DNA of 64,000 bases. Origin: Alicyclobacillus herbarius DSM 13609 (lineage in GTDB: Bacteria; Bacillota; Bacilli; Alicyclobacillales; Alicyclobacillaceae). Shown here in pieces: positions 1 to 7,931 of the stretch (the first letter of the stretch is position 1; each line of letters starts with the position of its first letter). A model generated the notes under the pieces. It ran no database searches, had not been told where the DNA came from, and saw only the letters and a list, made by a program, of their open reading frames with translations. Where the stretch lies: contig NZ_AUMH01000010.1 in NCBI RefSeq assembly GCF_000430585.1, positions 1-64,000 on the forward strand. Direction: 5' to 3'. The translations under genes were made by a program, and so were the position numbers.

Positions 1-295
1 GGTACACTCGCTTATGGTTCACCCGTAGGTTGTGTCGACGACGCAGCATGACTTGGATTCGCCGGTATCCGTACGTGGGGAATTCTTCGCACAGTTTCCG
101 AATCCACGGTTTGACCAGAGCGTCCTTATCCACAGGAGGCCTTTTCGGCTTTGGCACAGGCGGCTTCAGCAAGCTGTAACAGTACGTCCGGTTCAGCCCT
201 AACGCTTTTGCAATCACGGGGACCGGAAAGCCTTCTTTGGCGAGCTGACAGACCAAAGAACGGCTATTTACTTCCGGCCCCAATTCGATTTTTTC
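1..295 (-). CDS. IS3-family transposase OrfB, 5' part only
   Basis: Open minus-strand frame running off the left edge of the window. From 295 it reads EKIELGPEVNSRSLVCQLAK and later PTYGYRRIQVMLRR. The latter is the conserved segment in front of the rve (DDE) integrase core of IS3-family OrfB. The catalytic core itself lies outside the window. No start codon of its own is evident, so translation probably depends on a frameshift from OrfA at the poly-A run or on a fused product. Confidence 0.8.
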
Positions 296-563
296 GTAAC
301 ACATCCACCTGCATCGTAAGTTCACCGATCTTAGCCCGAGCCTCCTGCAACTCCTTCTCCAGCTCCTGCTCCCTCGTAGAGGGTCCAGACTGAAGTCCAG
401 CCCGTCCACCAGCCAGGAACGCTTCACGCCACCTGTAATACAGACTCTGGGCTACGCCATGCCGCCGACAAACCTCGCTGATGTTCGCACCGGGCATCAT
501 GCCCTCGAGCACGATGTTCATCTTTTCGTCCACTGTCCACTTACGTCCCGGCATCACAAACAC
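264..563 (-). CDS. IS3-family transposase OrfA (HTH protein)
   Basis: A 99-residue DNA-binding subunit of an IS3 transposase. Residues about 5-45 form the helix-turn-helix of the transposase_8/IS3 type (motif GANISEVCRRHGVAQSLYYR), and residues 60-92 form a leucine-zipper-like coiled coil. It begins at ATG 561-563. The frame closes just after a run of six A residues (minus strand, 294-289), where the OrfB frame takes over. With five A residues the two frames would be continuous. The family normally makes a fused OrfAB by frameshifting; here the needed shift is +1/-2 rather than the classical -1, so either slippage or a single-base insertion is possible. Confidence 0.85.
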   Translation of the reverse strand: MFVMPGRKWTVDEKMNIVLEGMMPGANISEVCRRHGVAQSLYYRWREAFLAGGRAGLQSGPSTREQELEKELQEARAKIGELTMQVDVLRKNRIGAGSK

Positions 564-620
564 CTCTACTTCATCTTAACCCATCCCTTCTGTCTGGGTT
601 GACTCTGGGGCAAGTATACA

Positions 621-919
621 TAAACCAGTTCGGATGGCATGTAATGATGGTGCAGCTGCTTATGGTCTCTCCATCTGATCCTCGCCACGTGTCCTACAAA
701 TCAGCAAATGCAAATACCTCGCGCTTCTCCTGGGATAAAAGGGTATGTCTATCTGAACGAAGGCTTGAGAAATTGGTGGTGCGTCATCAGGTTATAACAC
801 GTGTTCAAATTAGTGACATAATTTTTTGGAGTCAGCACTGAGAAATGAAGCAAACTATGCCAGGTATGAGTTATAATCCAAATAGAACTAATTTAGGATT
901 TATTGGTGGAGGCATTCGC
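621..919. other. Intergenic region before the HTH-TPR regulator
   Basis: About 300 AT-rich bases without a convincing gene. An open frame at 599-841 has no ribosome-binding site and no recognisable protein. TTATAATCC at 871-879 is a possible -10 element for the regulator gene, without a clear -35. The AT-richness contrasts with the GC-rich DNA to the right and fits acquired DNA. Confidence 0.4.
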
Positions 920-2104
920 ATGGCCTCGTTTGCAAGTATCCTGCGTTCTCTTCGAGAAGAGAAGAGGCTGAAACAGTCAGATCTCGCAGGCTCAAAATTA
1001 TCGCGAACTTCCATCAGCTTGTATGAAAGTGGTCGCAAAACACCTTCTTATGACGCTTTGCAGTATATTGCCTCGCGATTAGGTGTCTCGGTAGATGTGT
1101 TCTTTGATGGCGGCAATTCGGTGGTACAAAACACCGTGATAACCTTACTCCAGCAGGCAGAGAAGGCGGAGAAGAGAGGCGATTGGCACGATGCAGTGAA
1201 CATGTGGGAAGCCGCCTCTGCGTTGTGTGGAACATACCATTTGAAGAGTTGGCAATTCTACGCCCATTGGCACCACGGTCTTGCGCTTACGCGCATTGGC
1301 TTCTGGGAAGAAGCTATTGAAATATTATTGCCCCTTCTGATAGATCCGTCATTTCATGAGAATCCGGATGTCTCATACGAGATCCTTCGCGGATTAGGTA
1401 TGAGCACAAGAAACATGGGGCAAGTGAATCAGTCCATCTTATTTTTCCGACTTGCGTTACATCTGTTAGGGCCAACAGATCACAGATGGATTAGCACGCA
1501 GATAAATTTAGCCACCAATCATGGACTCCTCGGTGATTACGAATCAGCATCCCGCACCTATAAACTTGCCATAGATACTGCAAAAGAACTGGGGGAAGGT
1601 CTTCTTGAAGCATGGGCACTGATTGGCTGGACCACCGCACAACTTCATACAGGAAAAACCGAGAATTGCGCAGAAGCTTTGGAACGCGCCGAGCGCCTTG
1701 GAGCCATTACGTTTTCTGATGATGTTCTTTATTCTGTGAGGCACAACCGTCTCGTGCTGCGGCGACTCAGTGGGGAATGGGAGCAGTTCGAGCGGGATTA
1801 CTCCAAGCTCATAAAAGATGTCCCCAATGATGAGTGGAAGGCGCAGCTTCTTGAAGAAAAGATCATCTATGAAACGCAACGTGAAAACTGGCAACAAGCG
1901 GATGCAGGAATCAGAGAAGCCCTCAACTTGTCTGTCACTGCGCCAGTGCGCGCCCGAGTGCTGATTGCTGCCGGGAAAAGTTACGCTGAACGGAAGATGC
2001 TAGACAAAGCAAAGACGCTCTTGTTGCAGGCGCTGGAAATTATGAGAACCACAGCCAACCGAGAGGTTAATGATTTATATGCATATATTGAATCACTGAG
2101 GTAA
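920..2104 (+). CDS. XRE-HTH / TPR regulator (RRNPP-like peptide receptor)
   Basis: A 394-residue cytoplasmic regulator. Residues about 3-58 are an XRE helix-turn-helix (LRSLREEKRLKQSDLAGSKL then SRTSISLYESGRKTPS). The rest is tetratricopeptide-like helical repeats, with pairs of helices from about residue 70 to the end. This is the architecture of Rgg/PlcR/NprR/AimR receptors, which bind a re-imported oligopeptide. ATG 920 is chosen because GGTGGAGG sits 7 bases upstream; the longer frame from 845 lacks such a site. A short exported-peptide ORF follows 35 bases after the stop, as expected for a receptor-peptide pair. The target promoter is unknown; the downstream cluster on the same strand is the obvious candidate. 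Confidence 0.85.
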   Translation: MASFASILRSLREEKRLKQSDLAGSKLSRTSISLYESGRKTPSYDALQYIASRLGVSVDVFFDGGNSVVQNTVITLLQQAEKAEKRGDWHDAVNMWEAASALCGTYHLKSWQFYAHWHHGLALTRIGFWEEAIEILLPLLIDPSFHENPDVSYEILRGLGMSTRNMGQVNQSILFFRLALHLLGPTDHRWISTQINLATNHGLLGDYESASRTYKLAIDTAKELGEGLLEAWALIGWTTAQLHTGKTENCAEALERAERLGAITFSDDVLYSVRHNRLVLRRLSGEWEQFERDYSKLIKDVPNDEWKAQLLEEKIIYETQRENWQQADAGIREALNLSVTAPVRARVLIAAGKSYAERKMLDKAKTLLLQALEIMRTTANREVNDLYAYIESLR

Positions 2105-2139
2105 GCAGGAAAATATCAAACAAAAGGGAGGAAAGCCCA

Positions 2140-2262
2140 GTGATCAGGCGGATTCTCGTTGTTGGTTGCATTTTAGGCGCGTTTCTCACAACATTCGCAT
2201 CTGACCCAGCAAGTGGTGTAACTCCGCCGGTTTTATCACCGTCACAGGGTTCTTCATCTTGA
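2140..2262 (+). CDS. Small exported peptide, candidate signalling pro-peptide
   Basis: A 40-codon ORF with GTG start and a good GGGAGG site at 2126-2131. The product starts MIRRILVVGCILGAFLTTFA: a short positive n-region, a hydrophobic core and a plausible signal-peptidase site, followed by a polar Pro/Ser-rich tail ending VLSPSQGSSS. It lies 35 bases downstream of the HTH-TPR regulator and is probably cotranscribed. Phr, PapR and NprX pro-peptides have this size, export signal and position, with the mature signal coming from the C-terminal residues. The frame and ribosome-binding site are read directly; the signalling role is inference. Confidence 0.6.
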   Translation: MIRRILVVGCILGAFLTTFASDPASGVTPPVLSPSQGSSS

Positions 2263-2638
2263 TTGCACTGGGGCCGGCGAGGGGCGAGATGGTCCTTCGC
2301 AGGCCCCGGAGCAGGCCAATCTCCCACGTCGGTAACACTGACATTCACTTCTTCGCAAATAGCCCCGAACACTTCGTAAAGACCACGCAAACATCTCCCT
2401 CACATGTTAGCCAAAAATCCATTTGTGCAGAAATATGGTCTGTGAGGAATAGCAGCGGGCATCGGCATATTCCATCTTCTGTAACAAATACAAACATGCG
2501 TTCAAATGAGTAACGTGAGTAAGATTTGTCTACCTTGATATATTTGTATTTTTATAAAGACAAGCAATCAAAAAGTTTGTTTAGTCGTTTCAATCTCGTT
2601 TGCAACAAAGCATCCCATAAGTGAAGGGTTTTGATCCT
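2263..2638. other. Intergenic region before the GTP cyclohydrolase II gene
   Basis: About 375 bases with no supported gene; open frames on both strands lack ribosome-binding sites and family signatures. The last 130 bases are strongly AT-rich. TTGTCT at 2527-2532 with TATTTT 16 bases later, or TTGATA at 2536, may be promoter parts for the downstream operon, but neither is a strong match. This is the place to look for a regulator-binding site. Confidence 0.35.
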
Positions 2639-3244
2639 GTGAACAAGCTTCTGACGAAAACAGACGCCGTCAAACTTCCGACGCGACTTGGGCAGTTCTC
2701 TATGTTGGCTTACTACGATGCTTTCCATCCAGATGCAGAGCCGACAGTGGTTCTTTTGAAAGGAAATGTTCATAACCGTTCTGACGTCCTGGTACGCTTT
2801 CACTCCGAATGCCTTACAGGAGAGGTGTTCGGATCCCTAAGATGCGACTGTGGTGAACAGTTGGAAAAGGCAATGAGGATGATCGGGGAAAGTCGAATGG
2901 GCATCATTATCTATCTCAGGCAGGAAGGCCGAGGGATCGGATTGGTCAACAAATTGCGAGCTTACCATCTGCAAGACATGGGCTACGATACGGTAACCGC
3001 GAACGAAAAATTGGAACTGCCCATTGACAATCGTGATTACACACTCTGCAGGTTCATTCTTGATGATTTAAGGGTACATTCGATCCGGATTATGACCAAC
3101 AACCCCGATAAAGTCAGGCAGGCAACGGAACTCGGGATCAACGTCAGCGGTGTAGTTCCATTAGAGGTGGAACCTCATCCCGAAAATCTGAAGTACCTCA
3201 GCACAAAGAAACGGAAGATGGGTCACTTGCTCACTTGCGTATGA
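2639..3244 (+). CDS. Stand-alone GTP cyclohydrolase II (RibA/ToxB-like)
   Basis: A 201-residue GTP cyclohydrolase II, which opens GTP to 2,5-diamino-6-ribosylamino-pyrimidinone phosphate, formate and pyrophosphate. The zinc cysteines are visible in CLTGEVFGSLRCDCGEQL (C-X10-C-X-C). The RQEGRGIGL and NRDYTLC segments carry the catalytic arginine region, and the product-determining Tyr of GYDTVTAN is present. GTG 2639 is preferred because AAGGG lies 11 bases upstream; GTG 2621 in the same frame has no site. Riboflavin-pathway RibA in Firmicutes is usually fused to DHBP synthase. This one is not, and it sits beside a WD40 gene, which suggests secondary metabolism (toxB-like) rather than vitamin supply. 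Confidence 0.9.
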   Translation: MNKLLTKTDAVKLPTRLGQFSMLAYYDAFHPDAEPTVVLLKGNVHNRSDVLVRFHSECLTGEVFGSLRCDCGEQLEKAMRMIGESRMGIIIYLRQEGRGIGLVNKLRAYHLQDMGYDTVTANEKLELPIDNRDYTLCRFILDDLRVHSIRIMTNNPDKVRQATELGINVSGVVPLEVEPHPENLKYLSTKKRKMGHLLTCV

Positions 3245-3276
3245 CGTGTGGCCAAAGAAAGGGGGTGAACTGGCAT

Positions 3277-3720
3277 ATGGACATGCTGCCACGAGAGTTT
3301 GACCCGGAAGTATTCCCCGTCATGTACGACATTTACGAAGAGATAAAGCACCTATCGCTGGCACAGGCCCGTGAAAAACTGCGTGAGGAGTTTTCAGAAG
3401 GCTGGGTAGAAGAAGTAACAGAGGCGCTGGGACGAGATTATCTCAAGGAGCATCGCCCATCCTGGTACCTTATCTTCAAAGTGGCCGGAAACGGGGATAT
3501 TGGACGCGATGAAATGTCGGAAATAGTAGAGAAACACATGTCGGAAGAACATGCCAAGATGGACTTAGGGCAGACTGTCACTGTCGGAGATCAACAACTC
3601 AGGGTTACTGCACCGCAAACAGTCAGTGTCAATGACTTCTTTGAGCAGTTAGGAAAGTGCTACGAGAGTATGCTCCGCATTGGACGAGCAATGAAAGCGA
3701 ACGACCGTGCTGCTCTTTGA
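3277..3720 (+). CDS. Unknown 147-residue cluster protein
   Basis: Not recognised. ATG 3277 follows an AAAGGGGGTGAAC ribosome-binding site, 32 bases after the GTP cyclohydrolase II stop. The product is soluble and acidic, with no signal peptide or membrane segment. The first half is predicted helical (IYEEIKHLSLAQAREKLREE). A short strand-rich part follows near residues 90-110 (GQTVTVGDQQLRVTAPQTVS) and a closing helix. It has no cysteine pair or nucleotide-binding motif. Its place between the cyclohydrolase and WD40 genes suggests a role in the same pathway. Confidence 0.7.
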   Translation: MDMLPREFDPEVFPVMYDIYEEIKHLSLAQAREKLREEFSEGWVEEVTEALGRDYLKEHRPSWYLIFKVAGNGDIGRDEMSEIVEKHMSEEHAKMDLGQTVTVGDQQLRVTAPQTVSVNDFFEQLGKCYESMLRIGRAMKANDRAAL

Positions 3721-3735
3721 AAGGAGGTGAGCAAC

Positions 3736-3909
3736 ATGCAGGAGCGCATTCGTCACCAGATGCGGGATGCCGTCATTCTGGCTGGATGTGACATCACCAT
3801 TCTCATGGCATATGGTGCGCGTCCGGCGTACATGCTTGCTACGGCATGCCTGGAAACCCTGAACGCGGTGGAGGCGAACCTGGTGAAAGAGGCTGTCTTG
3901 ACCGCTTAA
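3736..3909 (+). CDS. Unknown 57-residue cluster protein
   Basis: A short gene with an excellent AAGGAGGTGA site at 3721-3730 directly upstream of ATG 3736. The product is mostly helical and moderately hydrophobic (GCDITILMAYGARPAYMLAT) and lacks a clear secretion signal. It begins 15 bases after the preceding gene and so belongs to the same operon. No family was recognised. The strong translation signal makes it more likely real than spurious. Confidence 0.6.
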   Translation: MQERIRHQMRDAVILAGCDITILMAYGARPAYMLATACLETLNAVEANLVKEAVLTA

Positions 3910-4033
3910 TGTTCAGCCAGGAGTAGCCGGACACTTACGCGGTGGGGAAGAGAGGAGCTGTGGCGTGTGGCTCATACAATGGAGACCACAGAAGCCGCGG
4001 CTCCTTTCTACAAATAGGACAAGGAGTGAGACC

Positions 4034-5791
4034 ATGCATAAGGGACCAATTACCGCCGTTGTAGTATCTCACGATGACAAGTATGTCTATACGGCCGGCT
4101 ATGACAAGTGCATCTACGAGTGGGACCGTAAAACGCTAAAATCGAGACTACTCGGTACACACGACCATCTGGTAAACGGTCTTTGCCTTTCACATAATGG
4201 TCGGTATTTGGCGAGTTGTTCTTCGGACTACACCATCAACGTTTACGACCTGCTAGAAAACCGACTCGTAAGGACGTTTCGCGGGCATGCGGATGATGTG
4301 GAGGCCGTAACATTCGGCTTGGATGATACGGTGCTGATTTCCGCCTCGCGAGATACCCGGTGCCTGGTCTGGGACTTCAAAACGGGTGCGATTTTGGTGG
4401 ACTTCCGGTGTCACAAGCGAGACGTGCTTTCAGTGTGGGCCTTCCGGGATCGGGTGTTCTCAGCGGGAGATGACGGTCATATATTCTCGTGGAATATACT
4501 TACCGGAGAGGTAAATAAAGAGAAAGGTCCGTTTGAATTTGAACTGGACACGATATCGGGGTGTGAAGCCAACAACTTGTTTGCTGTGGGAGCCGACGAT
4601 GGAAGCGTCATCGTGTACGAAGCAGATACCCTAGAACTGCTGCACATTCTTCACCCGCATAACCAAGGGGTGAAGCGAATCAAATTCTCCCCAACAGGCG
4701 AATATCTTCTGACTGCGGGTTACGACCACTTCATCCGAATATGGGACACGCAAACCTGGAGCCTGCAGCAAACTCTTGCTCCATGTGTACACCAATGGGA
4801 AAGGTCACTCGTCTGGTCTCATGATGAGCAGACCATCTTCGGAGCCAGTTTTGGGGTGCGGTATTGTGAGTGGTCGGTATCGACTGGAGAGTACCTTGGC
4901 AACGAGGAACGCTTGTCAACACCTTCAATCAATGATTTAGCAGTCTCTATGAACGGAGATATTGCGACGGCATCGGACGATGGAAAATTTCGAGTCAACG
5001 GGGAGGAAATAAGCCCCAGCACGGGGACGCTGACCAATGCGGTAGGGATTTCGCGAGATGGAAGGTACATCGCCTGGGGAGATCATGCTGGACGCTTGCA
5101 CATTGTCGACAGGTCACTTGGAAAACCGGTCACAATGGAGTTGAATTCCGGTCCCGTCAATTCGGTATTCTTCTGCAGAGACGACGCCATGTTCTATGTC
5201 GGAACATATGGTGGCTACATCCACGTGGTCAATCCATCGGAAGGTAAGACAGGTCCGGAGCATTCCATGAAAGTCCACTCCGGAGCGGTCAAGGCGGTAC
5301 ATGCGGCAGGGAATGTGGTCGTTTCGGTGGCAGCGGACATGACGATATACGTATCCGAGAAGCCAACCCTTAAGCGCATCAAGGAATTTATTGGGCCAAC
5401 TGCAATCGTCAATGATGTCGCGTTGGATTTGGAGAATAACCAGCTTGTGACCGTGAGCAGAGACCGGGTCGTGCGCTTATACGAGATTTCATCCGGAGCG
5501 ATCATAGCGCAGCACAATAGGCACCGTTATTCCGTAAAATCAGTGGCCTTATTGGAAGATGGAACTATCGCCAGTGGTGATTATTGGGGTTACGTAGTCA
5601 TCTGGGATCCCCGGAAGGACACAATGGTGGAATGCGGCCGGGTGGCACAAAACGGGATCAGTGCGCTGCGGCCGTATAAGCATGGCTTTTTCGCAAGCTC
5701 GTACGATGGAGGTGTGTACGAAATTTCTCCATCCGGGAATCACCGGGAGCGCTACCGATTGTTCACACAAGAACCCACTGTAGTGGTCTGA
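4034..5791 (+). CDS. WD40-repeat beta-propeller protein (ToxC-like)
   Basis: A 585-residue protein built almost wholly of WD40 repeats. Blades ending YEWD, NVYD, LVWD, FSWN, RIWD and VIWD can be seen along the chain, with typical GH-type turns (RTFRGHADDVEAVTF, LGTHDHLVNGLCLSHNG). The count suggests about 12-14 blades, that is two propellers. There is no signal peptide, so it should be cytoplasmic. ATG 4034 follows AAGGAG at 4021. WD40 proteins are uncommon in Firmicutes. Pairing with a stand-alone GTP cyclohydrolase II is a hallmark of toxoflavin loci (toxB-toxC), where the WD40 protein is, as I recall, needed for production. Homology to ToxC itself could not be tested here. Confidence 0.85.
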   Translation: MHKGPITAVVVSHDDKYVYTAGYDKCIYEWDRKTLKSRLLGTHDHLVNGLCLSHNGRYLASCSSDYTINVYDLLENRLVRTFRGHADDVEAVTFGLDDTVLISASRDTRCLVWDFKTGAILVDFRCHKRDVLSVWAFRDRVFSAGDDGHIFSWNILTGEVNKEKGPFEFELDTISGCEANNLFAVGADDGSVIVYEADTLELLHILHPHNQGVKRIKFSPTGEYLLTAGYDHFIRIWDTQTWSLQQTLAPCVHQWERSLVWSHDEQTIFGASFGVRYCEWSVSTGEYLGNEERLSTPSINDLAVSMNGDIATASDDGKFRVNGEEISPSTGTLTNAVGISRDGRYIAWGDHAGRLHIVDRSLGKPVTMELNSGPVNSVFFCRDDAMFYVGTYGGYIHVVNPSEGKTGPEHSMKVHSGAVKAVHAAGNVVVSVAADMTIYVSEKPTLKRIKEFIGPTAIVNDVALDLENNQLVTVSRDRVVRLYEISSGAIIAQHNRHRYSVKSVALLEDGTIASGDYWGYVVIWDPRKDTMVECGRVAQNGISALRPYKHGFFASSYDGGVYEISPSGNHRERYRLFTQEPTVVV

Positions 5792-5865
5792 AAGAGTTAA
5801 TTGGAAGTACGCGTGGACGATGAGCTGCCGCACCGTAAAATAGAAAGGAATGGTGAAGATGTATA

Positions 5866-6294
5866 ATGATGATGGACTTGCGTTTGGAACTTTTTGTAGA
5901 TGACGTGCAATCGTCGACACAATTCTATCAGGACGTGCTCGGGTTTGAATTGGGAAACAACCGATCCAGACAGTACACAGTAGTGCACCAAGGAAACGTT
6001 CACCTTGGGTTAACGCCGATATCATCTCTACCGGAGGCGCATCCACTAAGGCGAAAATATCCGAAAGAACGACTTGGCATCGGGGTGGAAATTGTCTTTG
6101 AAACTGACGATTTTGAGAAGATGTATAACATGGTGTTGCAGAGCGGATACGCGCTCATTGAGCCACTTACACAGCGCCCATGGGGAGCAGTGGACTTTCG
6201 CGTGACAGATCCCGATGGATATTATGTTCGCATTACATCAAGGGATGCGGTGTCGGAGGGTATCGCGAACCAGACTAGGGACAACAACCTATAG
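5866..6294 (+). CDS. VOC-superfamily (glyoxalase/bleomycin-resistance) protein
   Basis: A 142-residue VOC-fold protein: MDLRLELFVDDVQSSTQFYQ opens the first beta-alpha-beta-beta-beta module, and RPWGAVDFRVTDPDGYYVRI closes the second. VOC proteins are metal-dependent lyases, isomerases, dioxygenases or drug-binding proteins. Toxoflavin lyase TflA also belongs to this superfamily, so a self-resistance or product-modifying role within this cluster is an attractive inference. Three successive ATG codons (5866, 5869, 5872) are possible starts, with GGTGAAG upstream. It may equally be a general detoxification protein. Confidence 0.75.
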   Translation: MMMDLRLELFVDDVQSSTQFYQDVLGFELGNNRSRQYTVVHQGNVHLGLTPISSLPEAHPLRRKYPKERLGIGVEIVFETDDFEKMYNMVLQSGYALIEPLTQRPWGAVDFRVTDPDGYYVRITSRDAVSEGIANQTRDNNL

Positions 6295-6324
6295 CGGCAT
6301 CCAGAATGCCCAGGAGGGATTCTC

Positions 6325-7572
6325 ATGGAGAAGGCAGCCTTGTGGAGCAACCCAGACTTCAGATGGTTGTTGATAGGACAAACCGTGTCGCAGTTCGGTT
6401 CGTCCGTAACGGGATTTGCCATGCCATGGTTAATTTTGCAGCTCACTGGGTCTGCTCTCCAGATGGGGGTGGGATTTGCCGTTGGGTTTCTGCCGTACCT
6501 GCTGCTCTCACTGCCTGCTGGTGTATGGGCTGATCAGTACAATCGTAAACACATCATGGTAATGGCAGACCTGGCTCGCGGCATTCTAACGTTGGTAGTG
6601 CCGATCACGCACTGGTTGGGGCGAGTATCCGTTGTAGAGATTTACGTTGTGATGGCCCTCATTAGTGTGTTTAATGCCCTTTTTGACGCCAGTTCTGTAT
6701 CATGTGTTCCGAACATTGTTGAGAAGTATCAGGTGCGGCAGGCGAATTCAGCCATGCAAGCCGGGACTTCGGCAAGCCAGGTGGTGGGGCCCGTGCTTGC
6801 AGGCATCGCAGTTACGGTCATGGGTGCGCCGAATACGATGATTGCGGATGCGGTATCGTACTTCGTTTCGGCGGCCACTCTGATTGTCATGAAACGAGCA
6901 TTTTCGACCGGCGCGAGAAAGGCTCAGGCTGGTTTAATGCAGCAAATCGCCGAAGGTTTGCAATATGTATGGACAACGGATTTGATACGGATGATGGCCT
7001 TGTTTGCATTTGGAGTGAATCTTGGGGGTTCTGCTGCCCGCTCGCTGCTGCTGTATCGTCTCCAACATGATTTGCACGTCAGCGCGTATTGGTCTGGGCT
7101 TGTAATGACAGGGGGGAGTGTTGGGACAATCCTCGGTTCGGTGGTTTCAGCGGTTGTAGCCACTCGGTTTCGCATGGGACTTATTCTGATGGTGTCGCTA
7201 TTTTTCCTATCTGTTCCCGATTTCATTATCGCATGGACGACAGTCCCCTCATTGATAGGTGTCGCGAACGTCATTTACGGAATCGCTGCGGTGATGTGGA
7301 ATATCCAATCGATGTCATTCCGGCAATCAATCATACCAGACGAAATGTTGGGCCGGGTAAGTAGCAGCACGAGAATCATAGTGTGGGGGGCCAACCCCAT
7401 AGGAAATACTCTTGGAGGAATCGCAGGTCAGTGGTTCGGGGCACCAGCGGTGTTTGTTGCTGCTAGTACATTGCGGCTCATAATTTGGTTGGCCGGCTGG
7501 AGAACCAAGTTATATAAGTCAGCAACTGCAGTGGAGTCCATGAAGTCATCCCAAACTCCTGTTGGAAACTGA
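6325..7572 (+). CDS. MFS transporter, probable exporter
   Basis: A 415-residue major facilitator with about 12 membrane segments, of the MFS_3/EntS-macrolide efflux type. It starts NPDFRWLLIGQTVSQFGSSV, and the loop 2-3 motif is AGVWADQYNRKHIMV, close to the GxxADRxxRR/K signature. ATG 6325 has CAGGAGGGA 8 bases upstream. It is the last intact gene of the putative metabolite cluster, 30 bases after the VOC gene, so it would fit the product exporter. The substrate cannot be read from sequence. Confidence 0.85.
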   Translation: MEKAALWSNPDFRWLLIGQTVSQFGSSVTGFAMPWLILQLTGSALQMGVGFAVGFLPYLLLSLPAGVWADQYNRKHIMVMADLARGILTLVVPITHWLGRVSVVEIYVVMALISVFNALFDASSVSCVPNIVEKYQVRQANSAMQAGTSASQVVGPVLAGIAVTVMGAPNTMIADAVSYFVSAATLIVMKRAFSTGARKAQAGLMQQIAEGLQYVWTTDLIRMMALFAFGVNLGGSAARSLLLYRLQHDLHVSAYWSGLVMTGGSVGTILGSVVSAVVATRFRMGLILMVSLFFLSVPDFIIAWTTVPSLIGVANVIYGIAAVMWNIQSMSFRQSIIPDEMLGRVSSSTRIIVWGANPIGNTLGGIAGQWFGAPAVFVAASTLRLIIWLAGWRTKLYKSATAVESMKSSQTPVGN

Positions 7573-7650
7573 GTTCGAATTCCTCACTGATGTCGAGCGC
7601 AGGCAGCGCCTCCGATGTTTTGATGTCTGCCCACCGTCGAAAGACCCTAC

Positions 7651-7926
7651 TTGATAATCGCCGCCGCGTTGGCCGGAGCCGGGTCGACGATTTCAGGAAT
7701 AGCGTGGGATACCTCACTACAGCAAGCTGTCCCAAGGGACAGACTTTCACGCGTATGTGCCATCAATGACTTTGGTTCTTATTGCACAATACCCATAGGC
7801 GAGATACTGGCAGTGCCATTGGCTAATATTTTCGGCTACCAAACAGTTGCCACGGTCGGAGGATTTATCTTCATCGCCGCCGCACTTCTACAGATTGTAC
7901 GTTCCGCAATCATCTTGTTGAGCTGA
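7651..7926 (+). pseudogene. C-terminal fragment of a second MFS transporter
   Basis: About 90 residues matching only the last three or four helices of an MFS_3-type exporter. They include SLQQAVPRDRLSRVCAINDF, the conserved loop that in the intact gene at 6325 reads SFRQSIIPDEMLGRVSS. The first three quarters are missing and no ribosome-binding site precedes the frame. Its end runs directly into a TnpB remnant, so it was probably truncated by transposition. Confidence 0.75.
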
Positions 7927-7931
7927 CCGGT

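Larger units (their letters stand above)
1..620 (-). mobile_element. IS3-family insertion sequence, cut by the window start
   Basis: A two-ORF element on the minus strand: a HTH OrfA (264-563) followed by the beginning of an OrfB integrase (frame 295 down to 1). This is the IS3 layout. The outer end probably lies near 620, where the minus strand begins TGTATACTTGCCCC, a TG-start as expected for an IS3 terminal repeat. The other end is outside the window, so the repeat pair and the target duplication cannot be checked. Confidence 0.75.

Noticed and set aside
599-841. 80-codon plus-strand open frame
   Set aside because: Starts inside the IS3 end, no ribosome-binding site, no recognisable protein, AT-rich intergenic composition.
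2067-2513. Open frames on both strands around the peptide gene
   Set aside because: No ribosome-binding sites; one is antisense to the regulator end and the small peptide ORF; no family features.
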